Assembly (NCBI GenBank): GCA_963844855.1
Contig: CAWJQP010000083.1
Location: 1 to 64,000 of the forward strand
Source: DASQDN01 sp963844855
GTDB lineage: Bacteria > Acidobacteriota > Terriglobia > Bryobacterales > Bryobacteraceae
Reading direction: 5' to 3'
DNA: 64,000 nt
The translations under genes and the position numbers were made by a program. Positions within the stretch are counted from its first letter, which is position 1. Every line of letters begins with the position of its first letter. Below are positions 18,166 to 26,194 of this stretch, piece after piece. Under the pieces are notes generated by a model that searched no databases, was not told the DNA's origin, and saw nothing but the letters and a program-made list of their open reading frames with translations.

Positions 18166-21120
18166 TTGCATTACGTCCCACCTCCCGCTGATCTCCGCGA
18201 CGCTCATGTCGATCGAATCCGGACCTTTGCGTTTGCCGGATTCGTCGGCTTTCTACTTCTGTTGAACGTCACTGGTGTGTTTCGTACGGTATTCGGCATT
18301 GATACCGCCGCGATCCTAACTCTTGTGGCCGGCTACCGGGTTTTCTACCACGCCATCGGCAGCCTCTTCGCGCGCCAGATTTCCGCCGACCTCGCAATCG
18401 TCATCGCCGTTATCGCCGCGATGAGCGTAGGTGAATACCTTGCCGCCGCCGAAGCGATGTTCATCATGCTGGTCGGCGAAGGGCTTGAAAGCTATGCAGC
18501 CACTCGGACCAAAGCCGCCATCCAGCGATTTGTCGAGACGATGCCGCACCACGCGCGGCTGCTGCGCAACGGTATCGAGGTGGAAGTAGACGTCGAAGAC
18601 CTGCAGCCTGGCGATAGGATTGCCGTCCGCGCGGGCGAGCGCATCGCCGCTGACGGCGTCATTGCCGAGGGCCAGTCCAGTATTGAAGAAAGCACCATTA
18701 CCGGCGAACCTCTGCCCCGCGACAAGGGTCCCGGCGACGAGGTGTTTTCCGGAACGCTCAACGGTAACGCCCTGCTCACCATTAGCGTGACCCGCGCCGG
18801 CTCTGACACGACGCTGGCCCGCGTCGTAAGACTGGTGGAAGAGGCGAAGAGCCGAAAAGCGCCGGTAGTGCGAGCCGCGGATCGGTATGCGCGTTACTTC
18901 CTGCCCGTGATCCTATTGGTCGCCGGCGCAACCTTTTACTTCACGCGTGACTGGCTTCGCACGGTCTCTGTATTGATCGTGGCGTGTCCGTGCGCCCTGA
19001 TCCTCGCCACTCCCGCCGCGATGGTTGCAGCCATCGGCGGACTGGCGCGCCGCGGCATCCTCGTGCGCGGAGGCGCCGTCATCGAGGCGGCCGCCCGGGT
19101 GGATGGAATCGTCTTCGATAAGACCGGCACACTCACCGAAGGCCGCTTCACCATCATCGACATCGTTGCCGAAGATCGGAGTGAAGATGATCTTCTCGCA
19201 TTGGCCGCCGCAGCCGAGAGCGCATCCGATCACATGCTCGCCCGGGTGATCGTCGAGGAAGCGAAACATCGCGGGCTTCTCATTCCCACAGCAACCGATG
19301 CGCGCGTGCTGCCCGGTCGTGGCGCAGAGTGCGTGGTGAACGGCGTTACCGTGCGCGCCGGGAACGCCGCATATCTGGCGGAGAACGGAGTCGACGGCAC
19401 GGAATCTACGCTTGAGCGGGCGGACGACTTTGGCGCAACAGCCGTTCTGATCGCACAGGATAAGCAACTCGCTGGAGCAATACTACTGCGTGACCGTGTG
19501 CGCGACGGCGCTGCTCAGGCAATTCATTCCCTTGAACATCTCGGCATTGCGCCTCTCGCAATGCTTACGGGAGATCGACGCCGCGCTGCGGAAGCGATCG
19601 CCCGCGAGGCAGGAATTTCACACGTCGATGCCGAATTGCTGCCGGAACAGAAGTTGGACCGCGTGCGAGCCTATTCGCAACAGGGCCGGCGGATCGCGAT
19701 GGTGGGGGATGGCATCAATGATGCGCCCTCGCTCTCCTCGGCCGGAGTCGGTATCGCGGTATCTGGCGCGGCCGACATCACGGCTGAGGCCGCCGATGTT
19801 GTGTATCTCGGCCATTCTCTCGAACGGTTGCCGAAGCTGTTCGAAGTAAGCCGGCGCACGGTCACGATTGTCTGGCAGAACATCATCATCTTTGCCGGCG
19901 CCGTGAATCTGGTGTCCGTCGGCCTCGCCTACTCTGGCGCCATTGGTCCGATGGGCGCCGCCGTCACGCACCAGGTGGCCTCGCTGCTGGTGATGCTGAA
20001 TTCTTTGCGACTGCTGCGTGTGGAGCGCAACCGTAAGCCGCTCTGGGCTAATCATGTCACGCATCACTTGAGGCACTGGGTTAGAAACGTTGACCCCAAG
20101 CACGCGTTCGACCGCATTCTGGAACGGCGCAAAGAACTGCTTCGGCCTGCACTCTACGCGACCGCCGCCCTTCTGGTGTTGAACGGTTTCTACAGCGTAG
20201 GCGCTCATGAGGAGGCAATCATCGAACGCCTGGGACAACGGATCGCGCCGAATCGTGGACCCGGCCTGCACTACAAGCTGCCTTGGCCTATCGAAAAGGT
20301 ACACGTCCTTTCGGCGAAGAGAGTTCGCACCCTTGAGATCGGCTTCCGTTCCGGCGCCGCGAAAAACGAAGCCGAACCAGCCTCCTACGAGTGGAACGTG
20401 CAGCACCGATCCGGTAGATTCGAACGAAAAGCAGAAGAGTCGCTCTTTCTCACCGGCGATCAGAACATGGTCGAGATCAACGCGACCGTGCACTATCGTC
20501 TTCCCCGCCCCGAAGATTACCTGTACCGCCACTCCGATCCCGAGACCACCCTGCGAGCGGCGGCGGAATCCGTGCTCCACGAAGCCACCAACGGCCAGCC
20601 GATAGATGCGCTCTTGACCACTGGCCGCAGCGCCGTGGAAGGCGCTGCGCGTGCTGGTTTGCAGCAACTGCTCGATCGATACAAAACTGGCGTGGAAGTG
20701 CTACATGTCCGTCTGCTCGACGTGCACCCGTCAGTCGAAGTCGTCAGCGCATTCCGCGATGTGTCCGGCGCCAGCGAAGAGAAGAGCCGCGTCATGAATG
20801 AAGCTGAGGGCTACCGGAACGAGCGCGTAGCGATTGCACGCGGTAACGCCGAGGCGCTTCTTCAAAGCGCGCAAGCACACTCAACCGGTCGAAAGAACCG
20901 TTCACAGGGCGACGCCAGCAAGTTCATCCAGACCGAGCAGGCCTTCCGTACGGCTTCCGGTCCCAATCAAACACGGCTTTACCTCGAGACACTTGAGCAG
21001 GTTTTGCCCGGGAAGCGCAAAATCATCATGGATTCGGGCCAGGGTCGTCGGCATCTCATGCTGCTCGACGACGGTGTTCTCATGCCGCCGTCGGCTCTTG
21101 CAACATTACCGGAGCGTTAG
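18166..21120 (+). CDS. P1B-type (CPC) P-type ATPase fused to an HflK-like SPFH domain, 984 aa
   Basis: Start TTG 18166, chosen because AGGAG (18155-18159) lies 6 nt upstream and the protein begins there. Residues 1-645 are a complete P-type ATPase: paired N-terminal membrane helices (about 22-110), actuator domain with 'STITGEPLPRD' (TGE 179-181), transmembrane 'VACPCALILATPAAM' (C274-P-C276), 'FDKTGTLTEG' with phosphorylated D318, an atypical 'SDHMLA' in place of SEHPLA, 'MLTGDRR', 'MVGDGINDAPSL' and last helix 'VTHQVASLLVMLNSLRLLR'. There is no N-terminal HMA (GMxCxxC) domain. After a linker, residue 653 onward gives one helix (about 662-680) and an HflK-type SPFH/prohibitin domain: 'LFLTGDQNMVEINATVHYRL', 'ALLTTGRSAVEG', 'NEAEGYRNERVAIARGNAEA', 'TRLYLETLEQVLPG'. 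CPC implies transition-metal export, but the last-helix motif does not match the Cu, Zn or Co subclasses that I know, so the ion is open. Confidence 0.9.
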   Translation: MHYVPPPADLRDAHVDRIRTFAFAGFVGFLLLLNVTGVFRTVFGIDTAAILTLVAGYRVFYHAIGSLFARQISADLAIVIAVIAAMSVGEYLAAAEAMFIMLVGEGLESYAATRTKAAIQRFVETMPHHARLLRNGIEVEVDVEDLQPGDRIAVRAGERIAADGVIAEGQSSIEESTITGEPLPRDKGPGDEVFSGTLNGNALLTISVTRAGSDTTLARVVRLVEEAKSRKAPVVRAADRYARYFLPVILLVAGATFYFTRDWLRTVSVLIVACPCALILATPAAMVAAIGGLARRGILVRGGAVIEAAARVDGIVFDKTGTLTEGRFTIIDIVAEDRSEDDLLALAAAAESASDHMLARVIVEEAKHRGLLIPTATDARVLPGRGAECVVNGVTVRAGNAAYLAENGVDGTESTLERADDFGATAVLIAQDKQLAGAILLRDRVRDGAAQAIHSLEHLGIAPLAMLTGDRRRAAEAIAREAGISHVDAELLPEQKLDRVRAYSQQGRRIAMVGDGINDAPSLSSAGVGIAVSGAADITAEAADVVYLGHSLERLPKLFEVSRRTVTIVWQNIIIFAGAVNLVSVGLAYSGAIGPMGAAVTHQVASLLVMLNSLRLLRVERNRKPLWANHVTHHLRHWVRNVDPKHAFDRILERRKELLRPALYATAALLVLNGFYSVGAHEEAIIERLGQRIAPNRGPGLHYKLPWPIEKVHVLSAKRVRTLEIGFRSGAAKNEAEPASYEWNVQHRSGRFERKAEESLFLTGDQNMVEINATVHYRLPRPEDYLYRHSDPETTLRAAAESVLHEATNGQPIDALLTTGRSAVEGAARAGLQQLLDRYKTGVEVLHVRLLDVHPSVEVVSAFRDVSGASEEKSRVMNEAEGYRNERVAIARGNAEALLQSAQAHSTGRKNRSQGDASKFIQTEQAFRTASGPNQTRLYLETLEQVLPGKRKIIMDSGQGRRHLMLLDDGVLMPPSALATLPER

Positions 21121-21124
21121 CAAT

Positions 21125-22087
21125 ATGCATCAACAGAATCGCCATCATACGCACGATCACGATCATGATCATCACCACCATGAACTGAAGCCTCCACTGG
21201 TCGAGCGGGTGAAGAAACGTTGGCGCTGGCTCGTCGGGATCGGAATTCTAGCGTTTGTGTACCTAACTTTCTACACGGCGCGAGAGACCGAATTCGTGCT
21301 GGTTACGCAGTTCGGCCGGCCGCTTTACACGGTCGCCAACGCCGGCCTGCACATGAAGTGGTTTTTTCAGAGCGCGACATACTTCGATCGTCGCCTCCAC
21401 ATCTACGATCCGCGGCCATCCGAGTTCCTGACGCGTGACAAGAAGAACCTTGTAGTCGAGAGCTATGTCGCCTGGCGTGTAGATGACCCTTCGCGCTTCG
21501 TCGAAACCGTTGGAGATCTCGGAGCCGCCGAAATGCGGCTGCACGATATCGTCTGGTCCGGACTGTCTGCGTCTCTCGGTACGCACGACCTCGATTCGAT
21601 CGTCTCGATCGATCAAGCTGCTCGTAGTGTCGGCAGCATGATGGATAGTCTTGTGCAGACTACCGACCGGCAAGCGCTCGCGCAATACGGCATCCGCGTC
21701 GTTGATGTGCGCATCAAGCGCTTGAACCTCCCCGAGCAGAACAAGCAGAGCGTTTATGCGCGAATGCGTGCTGAACGCGAACGCATCGCCCGCCAATATC
21801 GAGCCGAAGGTGAGGAGCAGGCGCTTCGAATTCGCGCTGAAGCCGATCGCCAGCGCGAAGAAATTCTTTCGGTGGCTTACAAGGAGGCCGAACGCATCAA
21901 GGGAGAGGGGGACGCAGAAAGCACACGAGTGTATGGAACGGCCTATAGCAGGAATCCCCGTTTCTACAAGCTGCTGCGCACCCTCGAATCGTACAAGAAG
22001 ATCCTCGACGACAAGACCACAGCCATCCTCAGCTCCGATTCGGAGTTGCTTCGCGTGCTCATGCGAGGCGAGAGCGGCGTGCAATGA
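21125..22087 (+). CDS. HflC-like SPFH protein with His-rich N-terminus, 320 aa
   Basis: Start ATG 21125, 4 nt after the ATPase stop. The frame is open further 5', but that part lies over the ATPase coding sequence. Residues 1-22 are 'MHQQNRHHTHDHDHDHHHHE', 10 His and 4 Asp, a plausible metal-binding cytoplasmic tail absent from ordinary HflC. One membrane helix (about 37-54), then the SPFH domain: 'ETEFVLVTQFGRPLYTVANA', 'YDPRPSEFLTRDKKNLVVES', 'VAWRVDDPSRFVETVGDL', 'GIRVVDVRIKRLNLPEQNKQ', coiled coil 'YARMRAERERIARQYRAEGE', 'KEAERIKGEGDAESTRVYGT' and 'FYKLLRTLESYKKILDDKTT'. These are canonical HflC signatures. In Escherichia coli HflK/HflC cage FtsH; no ftsH lies nearby here, so the partner is more likely the fused ATPase-HflK. 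Confidence 0.88.
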   Translation: MHQQNRHHTHDHDHDHHHHELKPPLVERVKKRWRWLVGIGILAFVYLTFYTARETEFVLVTQFGRPLYTVANAGLHMKWFFQSATYFDRRLHIYDPRPSEFLTRDKKNLVVESYVAWRVDDPSRFVETVGDLGAAEMRLHDIVWSGLSASLGTHDLDSIVSIDQAARSVGSMMDSLVQTTDRQALAQYGIRVVDVRIKRLNLPEQNKQSVYARMRAERERIARQYRAEGEEQALRIRAEADRQREEILSVAYKEAERIKGEGDAESTRVYGTAYSRNPRFYKLLRTLESYKKILDDKTTAILSSDSELLRVLMRGESGVQ

Positions 22088-23052
22088 CTCCTGTTGTAGC
22101 TCCGGAAAAGGTCGCCGATGGTTCACCCGCGATCCTTCCGCCCGAGCCTGGGAAGGACCGTCGCTGGCTGCCCGCTCTCATGCTCATCGGGTGGCTGGCG
22201 ACAAGCATCTACATAGTGCCGGCGGATCAGCAAGCGGTCGTCACGCGCTTCGGGCGCGTTGTCGAGCCTCGGGTCATGCCCGGCCTGCATATTGCGTTGC
22301 CATGGCCCATAGACCGCGCCACCAGGTTAAAGGTGCGTCAGGCGCAGCGCACGGTCATTGGCGGAGATGCCGCCGATCGCCTGACTGGCCGCTCCGAACC
22401 GCTCAGATCGCAGTTCCTTACCGGCGATCAGAACCTCATTCATATGAGAACGGTCGTGCAGTACTCGGTCGGTGTTCCCGTTGACTATCTCTTCCAGGTT
22501 GACAACGTGGCGCCACTGATCGGCGCCGTCGTAGAAGCGGAACTCGCGCGATCGCTTGCCAGGCTAGGAGTCGATGACATTCTCACCACCGGGAAGGCAA
22601 GTCTGCAGGAAGAGGTTCGCGGGTCTGCTCAGAAACGGCTGAACGACGTACGGTCCGGCGTTCTGATCGCGAGTGTCAACATCGAAACCGTCACTCCTCC
22701 GGCCGAGGCGGCCGATGCATTTCGCGATGTGGCGAGCGCGCGCGCCGATTCGAGTCGTATCGTCAACGAGGCGCACGGTTACTCGAACGATATCGTCCCC
22801 CGCGCGCGCGGCGAAGCGCGGCAAATGATGGAAGCGGCCGAGGGACACAAACAGCGCGTAATGAATCTCGCGCTCGGCGACACCGCAAGATTCCGGCAGG
22901 TCGCCGAAGAGTATGCAAAGACCAGCGAGGTGAACGGACGGCGTTTATACATGGAAACGCTCGAGCAGGTGCTGCCCCGCATCCGCAAAGTTTTCGTGGA
23001 CAGGAACGGCAATCTCGATTTGACGATCCTCCGGAAAGACGAGCAGAAATGA
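22084..23052 (+). CDS. HflK-like SPFH protein, 322 aa
   Basis: ATG 22084 overlaps the hflC-like stop (ATGA). One membrane helix (about 30-46, 'LPALMLIGWLATSIYIVP'), then the HflK-type SPFH domain: 'VVTRFGRVVEPRVMPGLHIA', 'SQFLTGDQNLIHMRTVVQYS', 'DDILTTGKASLQEEVRG', 'PPAEAADAFRDVASARADSS', 'NEAHGYSNDIVPRARGEARQ', 'GRRLYMETLEQVLPRIRKVF'. It aligns motif for motif with the SPFH half of the ATPase fusion ('FLTGDQN', 'LTTG', 'LYxETLEQVLP'), so the operon carries two HflK modules, one tethered and one free. It probably assembles with the HflC-like protein as alternating rings in the inner membrane (by analogy with HflKC). Confidence 0.88.
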   Translation: MTPVVAPEKVADGSPAILPPEPGKDRRWLPALMLIGWLATSIYIVPADQQAVVTRFGRVVEPRVMPGLHIALPWPIDRATRLKVRQAQRTVIGGDAADRLTGRSEPLRSQFLTGDQNLIHMRTVVQYSVGVPVDYLFQVDNVAPLIGAVVEAELARSLARLGVDDILTTGKASLQEEVRGSAQKRLNDVRSGVLIASVNIETVTPPAEAADAFRDVASARADSSRIVNEAHGYSNDIVPRARGEARQMMEAAEGHKQRVMNLALGDTARFRQVAEEYAKTSEVNGRRLYMETLEQVLPRIRKVFVDRNGNLDLTILRKDEQK

Positions 23053-23510
23053 AGACACACGTGGCAACGTTCCTGCTCATCGCCGCGCTCGGTGGTCTGA
23101 TCGTTTGGAAGCAAGGAGCCTTCCGAAGAGTCGCCGCCGCGCCGAGCCAGCCACAGGACACCATTTACGAAACGCTGGATGCCGTGCGCGAAGGCAATCT
23201 GCCTAAATACCTCGGAGCCCACACGGGCACGATGGAGGCCTCACTACGCCGCGCCGTAGCCGAGATCGGCGAAGAGCGTCTCTTGAAATCTTTACAAGAG
23301 AAGAACGCGACTGTGAAAGGTGTCGCCATTCAGGAGCCCGAGCGCCTCTCCGAGCGGGAATCGAAGGCTCGCGTCGAGTACGTCTTCGGTAACCGCAACG
23401 AAGTGCAGATCGTTTATCTCGACAAAGCCGGCGATCGATGGAAGATCGCGCGGGTTGAGAACGCGCAGCGGATCGAGACGCTCGTCCCCTACGGTACACC
23501 AGTCAACTGA
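23049..23510 (+). CDS. Small membrane-anchored protein, possible NTF2-like fold, 153 aa
   Basis: ATG 23049 overlaps the preceding TGA (ATGA), so it is the last gene of the ATPase-SPFH operon. An N-terminal helix (residues 5-20, 'VATFLLIAALGGLIVWK') anchors a domain of about 125 aa with helix-rich start ('DTIYETLDAVREGNLPKYLG') and later beta strands ('SKARVEYVFGNRNEVQIVYL', 'DRWKIARVENAQ'). That pattern resembles DUF4878/NTF2-like proteins. No catalytic motif was seen. Coupling suggests a structural or sensor partner of the SPFH/ATPase complex. It converges with the reverse GH38 gene 48 bp away. Confidence 0.65.
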   Translation: MKTHVATFLLIAALGGLIVWKQGAFRRVAAAPSQPQDTIYETLDAVREGNLPKYLGAHTGTMEASLRRAVAEIGEERLLKSLQEKNATVKGVAIQEPERLSERESKARVEYVFGNRNEVQIVYLDKAGDRWKIARVENAQRIETLVPYGTPVN

Positions 23511-23557
23511 TCACATCGCGCTCACACTACGCGATAACTGGCGAGTGCCGAACCGAT

Positions 23558-26191
23558 CTACTCACTGGGCGCTATCACCTTCACGAGAATGGTTTTCGTC
23601 TCCCAGGGTCTGAAGCTGAGTTTGCGCAAGTCGACACCACTGCGTGTGGACTCCTCCACTAGATTGGCCGCCTCGGCTTGCATAAGCTTCAAGGCCGATG
23701 AAGTTACTCCTACATCGTTGACGATCGACCCTGAACTCTCCTGCAATCGAATGACATACGTATCCGGATTCGCGACCGAACGCTTAAAGCCAACCATGTG
23801 AACGCGCGTGTCGGAGACTTCCAGAAAGCTACGCTGAGGAACTTTTGGACTTGCAGGGGCGAGGACGGCGCGCAACGGCACGTTACTCTCCACGCCGAAA
23901 CGCTTCCACGACGCGACGGTATCGTCTTGTATTGCCAATCGAAAGCGGAACTTCTGAACGGGCGAACTGCGGGGCTCGGTTCGAAACAGCCTCATCAGGC
24001 CCTCGTCGCGAGTGGCGCTCGCAAAGTTCTCCGCCGCGAGTAGAAACGATCCATCCGACTGGAGCATCGCCGCATCGATGTTAGCGAGTGTGGCTCCCCA
24101 ACCGCCCGTCTGCGCATAGTGGACAAATCCGACCGGCGTAAACTGAGGCGCACCGCCGCCTGGAAGAATATCCTCCGGAACGCGGATTACGAATCCGGCG
24201 CCGTCAATCAACGTCTTCTCCGATCGAAAGGGCAATGAGATCGCGAAGCGCGAATTCGCGCCTGTTATTCCTTGCGCGAAGCTCAAATCCACATCGAAGC
24301 GCAGATCGACATAGGGAGCATTCCGATAAAGAGTCACTACGGTCAGCGGTAGGGCCGAGCCCGTACGTGTCATCTCAATACGCCGGGTGAGCGGGCCTTC
24401 TTGTACGTAAATACGTGGCGGCCCGGTTTCGTCGGATCGGGGATCATCGCGTTCGCGCGACAAGAGCAGGCGACCGATCGGCTTCGTCGCGTCGGCAGGT
24501 ATGATCTTACGCTCGTCCTGGGCGATAGAGGTGATCCATCCCGAAGAGTTCCAGGTCACGGTCGTCGGAAACGTTCCCGATCCAAAGTCCTCCAGAGCGA
24601 CGGCTTTCCTGATTCGATATGTCTTGTAGCCGACCGCGGGAACTCCTTTTGCAAAGAGAAGAATGTGCCGCTTAGTTCCAGGTACATCTTCATAAGGAAC
24701 GCGCTCACCAGTTGTCAGGTCTTCCACGGCAAGCGGGCCTTCCCGCAACGCGGCCGGCAATCTGTCCACAGTAACGGGTCCATCACGCCGCCACGCAAGT
24801 CCGTTGTAAACAACGACCGTCGAAGTGTCCATCGACGGGCCCACCGGATTGGCGAGTGTGTGTTCTTCGCCGGGCACGGCAAGCTGCAGAATCGATCGGC
24901 GAAGAGTCTGCTCGGTGTTCGAGAAGCTATTGAGGGCGGCCGCGTAATGGGCTGTGTTACTCCAGTCCGCATCCGAGCGGCTGAAATAACCAGGCCAGCC
25001 ACCGCCAGCGGCCGCCGTATGCTCATGGAACGCCAACAATGAATACCATGCTTCGGTGAGATCAAAGTCCGGGTAAGGCCGCGTTGCCACTAAAGATGAG
25101 ATTGCCGCAGCGGTTTCAGCCACCGGCAGGAGATTGGATACCTGCCTCATCTTCGAAGCTGCCTCAGGGACACGCAGTTTGACGAGTTCCCAGTGCCCGG
25201 CTGCGTCACCTGACGCCTCAGGAAAGTTGTCGCCGTACTTCTCCGTCAGGTAGTCGAAGAATTGCTCCGCCGTTACCATCTGCATCGGTAATTCGGGATG
25301 CGCTTTATTCCATTCCCGGATGCGCTGGAGAACTCCATAGGAGTTCATCGGGGACGAATTGTCCCCTGCAGACGCCATCAGCAGGTACGTGTCGTACTTA
25401 TAGCCATTCTTCTCGAGCCAGGCTAATCGCCGCGGAACCGACTGCTCGAGTTCGGAAAGCGGAAATCGTCCACCAAGTTTCCATCGATATCCTTCAACAT
25501 ACGAATCGTATGTGAAATACGTGAGAACGCGACTGCCGTCCGGTCCTTTCCAGTAGAAGGGATTCTTCGAGACACCCAGAGAGTTGCCACCGCCAATGAA
25601 AAGATTCAGTCCCGTAACCAACCTGGCAACTCCACTCCCGGCGAATACACGGGGATATGCCCACGTAAAGCCGGGAACATCGTTCTGGAATGCGACGGCT
25701 GAAGTCAGTCCCCATTTCCTGCGGAATTTCTGCCCGAGATAGTTGATCCTGTTCGTCTCTTCGGCGCTCATTAATCCGCTATGCATGTTGGCGAATGCGA
25801 CGCCGAGACCCATTCTTCCCGTCCGGAGAAGATCGCCTAACTCGGCAATAAGGGCGGCATCGTCGGTACGGCGTAACCATTCCTCCAGCATCCAAGCCGA
25901 TTCGATCGTCCATTTGAAATCGGCATGCGCGCGGGTGAGACGTATCGCCTCATCGATGCTGTCCTTGTAGTCTCTCGCAACCTCGTCAGGAGGCCGAGTG
26001 AATCCTATGTCCAAATGACTGTGGCACAGTACGAAGATACGGCGGATGGATCCCGTTCGCTGATCCGCCGGCAACTCGAACTTACTTTCAGACTGCGCTC
26101 TAAGCCAGTTTGCACAACAGAAAATGAAAACGACCACACTTAGCAGGCAGACATCGCCATGAGACCGCCGGACTTGTGGACACATGAACAC
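23558..26191 (-). CDS. Exported glycoside hydrolase family 38-like alpha-mannosidase, 877 aa
   Basis: Start ATG 26191 (a second ATG lies two codons on); signal segment 'VCLLSVVVFIFCCANWLRA'. The N-terminal GH38 catalytic domain has 'VLCHSHLDIGFTRPP' (zinc-binding H and D), 'FKWTIESAWMLEEWL' and 'AFQNDVPGFTWAYPRV', where the Asp occupies the nucleophile position of QxDxFG-type motifs; zinc-site 'ASAGDNSSPMN' follows. The C-terminal half is the beta-rich domain typical of GH38. GH38 enzymes release alpha-mannose or act on N-glycans and mannosides; the exact linkage cannot be told here. The gene begins 3 bp after the stop of a TonB receptor and is evidently cotranscribed with it. Confidence 0.85.
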   Translation of the reverse strand: MFMCPQVRRSHGDVCLLSVVVFIFCCANWLRAQSESKFELPADQRTGSIRRIFVLCHSHLDIGFTRPPDEVARDYKDSIDEAIRLTRAHADFKWTIESAWMLEEWLRRTDDAALIAELGDLLRTGRMGLGVAFANMHSGLMSAEETNRINYLGQKFRRKWGLTSAVAFQNDVPGFTWAYPRVFAGSGVARLVTGLNLFIGGGNSLGVSKNPFYWKGPDGSRVLTYFTYDSYVEGYRWKLGGRFPLSELEQSVPRRLAWLEKNGYKYDTYLLMASAGDNSSPMNSYGVLQRIREWNKAHPELPMQMVTAEQFFDYLTEKYGDNFPEASGDAAGHWELVKLRVPEAASKMRQVSNLLPVAETAAAISSLVATRPYPDFDLTEAWYSLLAFHEHTAAAGGGWPGYFSRSDADWSNTAHYAAALNSFSNTEQTLRRSILQLAVPGEEHTLANPVGPSMDTSTVVVYNGLAWRRDGPVTVDRLPAALREGPLAVEDLTTGERVPYEDVPGTKRHILLFAKGVPAVGYKTYRIRKAVALEDFGSGTFPTTVTWNSSGWITSIAQDERKIIPADATKPIGRLLLSRERDDPRSDETGPPRIYVQEGPLTRRIEMTRTGSALPLTVVTLYRNAPYVDLRFDVDLSFAQGITGANSRFAISLPFRSEKTLIDGAGFVIRVPEDILPGGGAPQFTPVGFVHYAQTGGWGATLANIDAAMLQSDGSFLLAAENFASATRDEGLMRLFRTEPRSSPVQKFRFRLAIQDDTVASWKRFGVESNVPLRAVLAPASPKVPQRSFLEVSDTRVHMVGFKRSVANPDTYVIRLQESSGSIVNDVGVTSSALKLMQAEAANLVEESTRSGVDLRKLSFRPWETKTILVKVIAPSE

Positions 26192-26194
26192 GGC

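Noticed and set aside
20060..20130. Possibility that the ATPase-SPFH fusion is an assembly or frameshift artefact
   Set aside because: The frame is continuous with plausible linker residues (LERRKELLRPALY), no stop is bypassed and the SPFH half keeps its own helix; still worth read-level confirmation.
19618..20667. 349-codon reverse frame inside the ATPase-SPFH fusion
   Set aside because: Shadow frame across the fusion joint; the forward frame holds all the motifs.
20834..21124. Upstream extension of the HflC-like gene
   Set aside because: Overlaps the conserved C-terminus of the ATPase-HflK fusion and is Arg/Ser-rich; the ATG at 21125 fits the intergenic gap.
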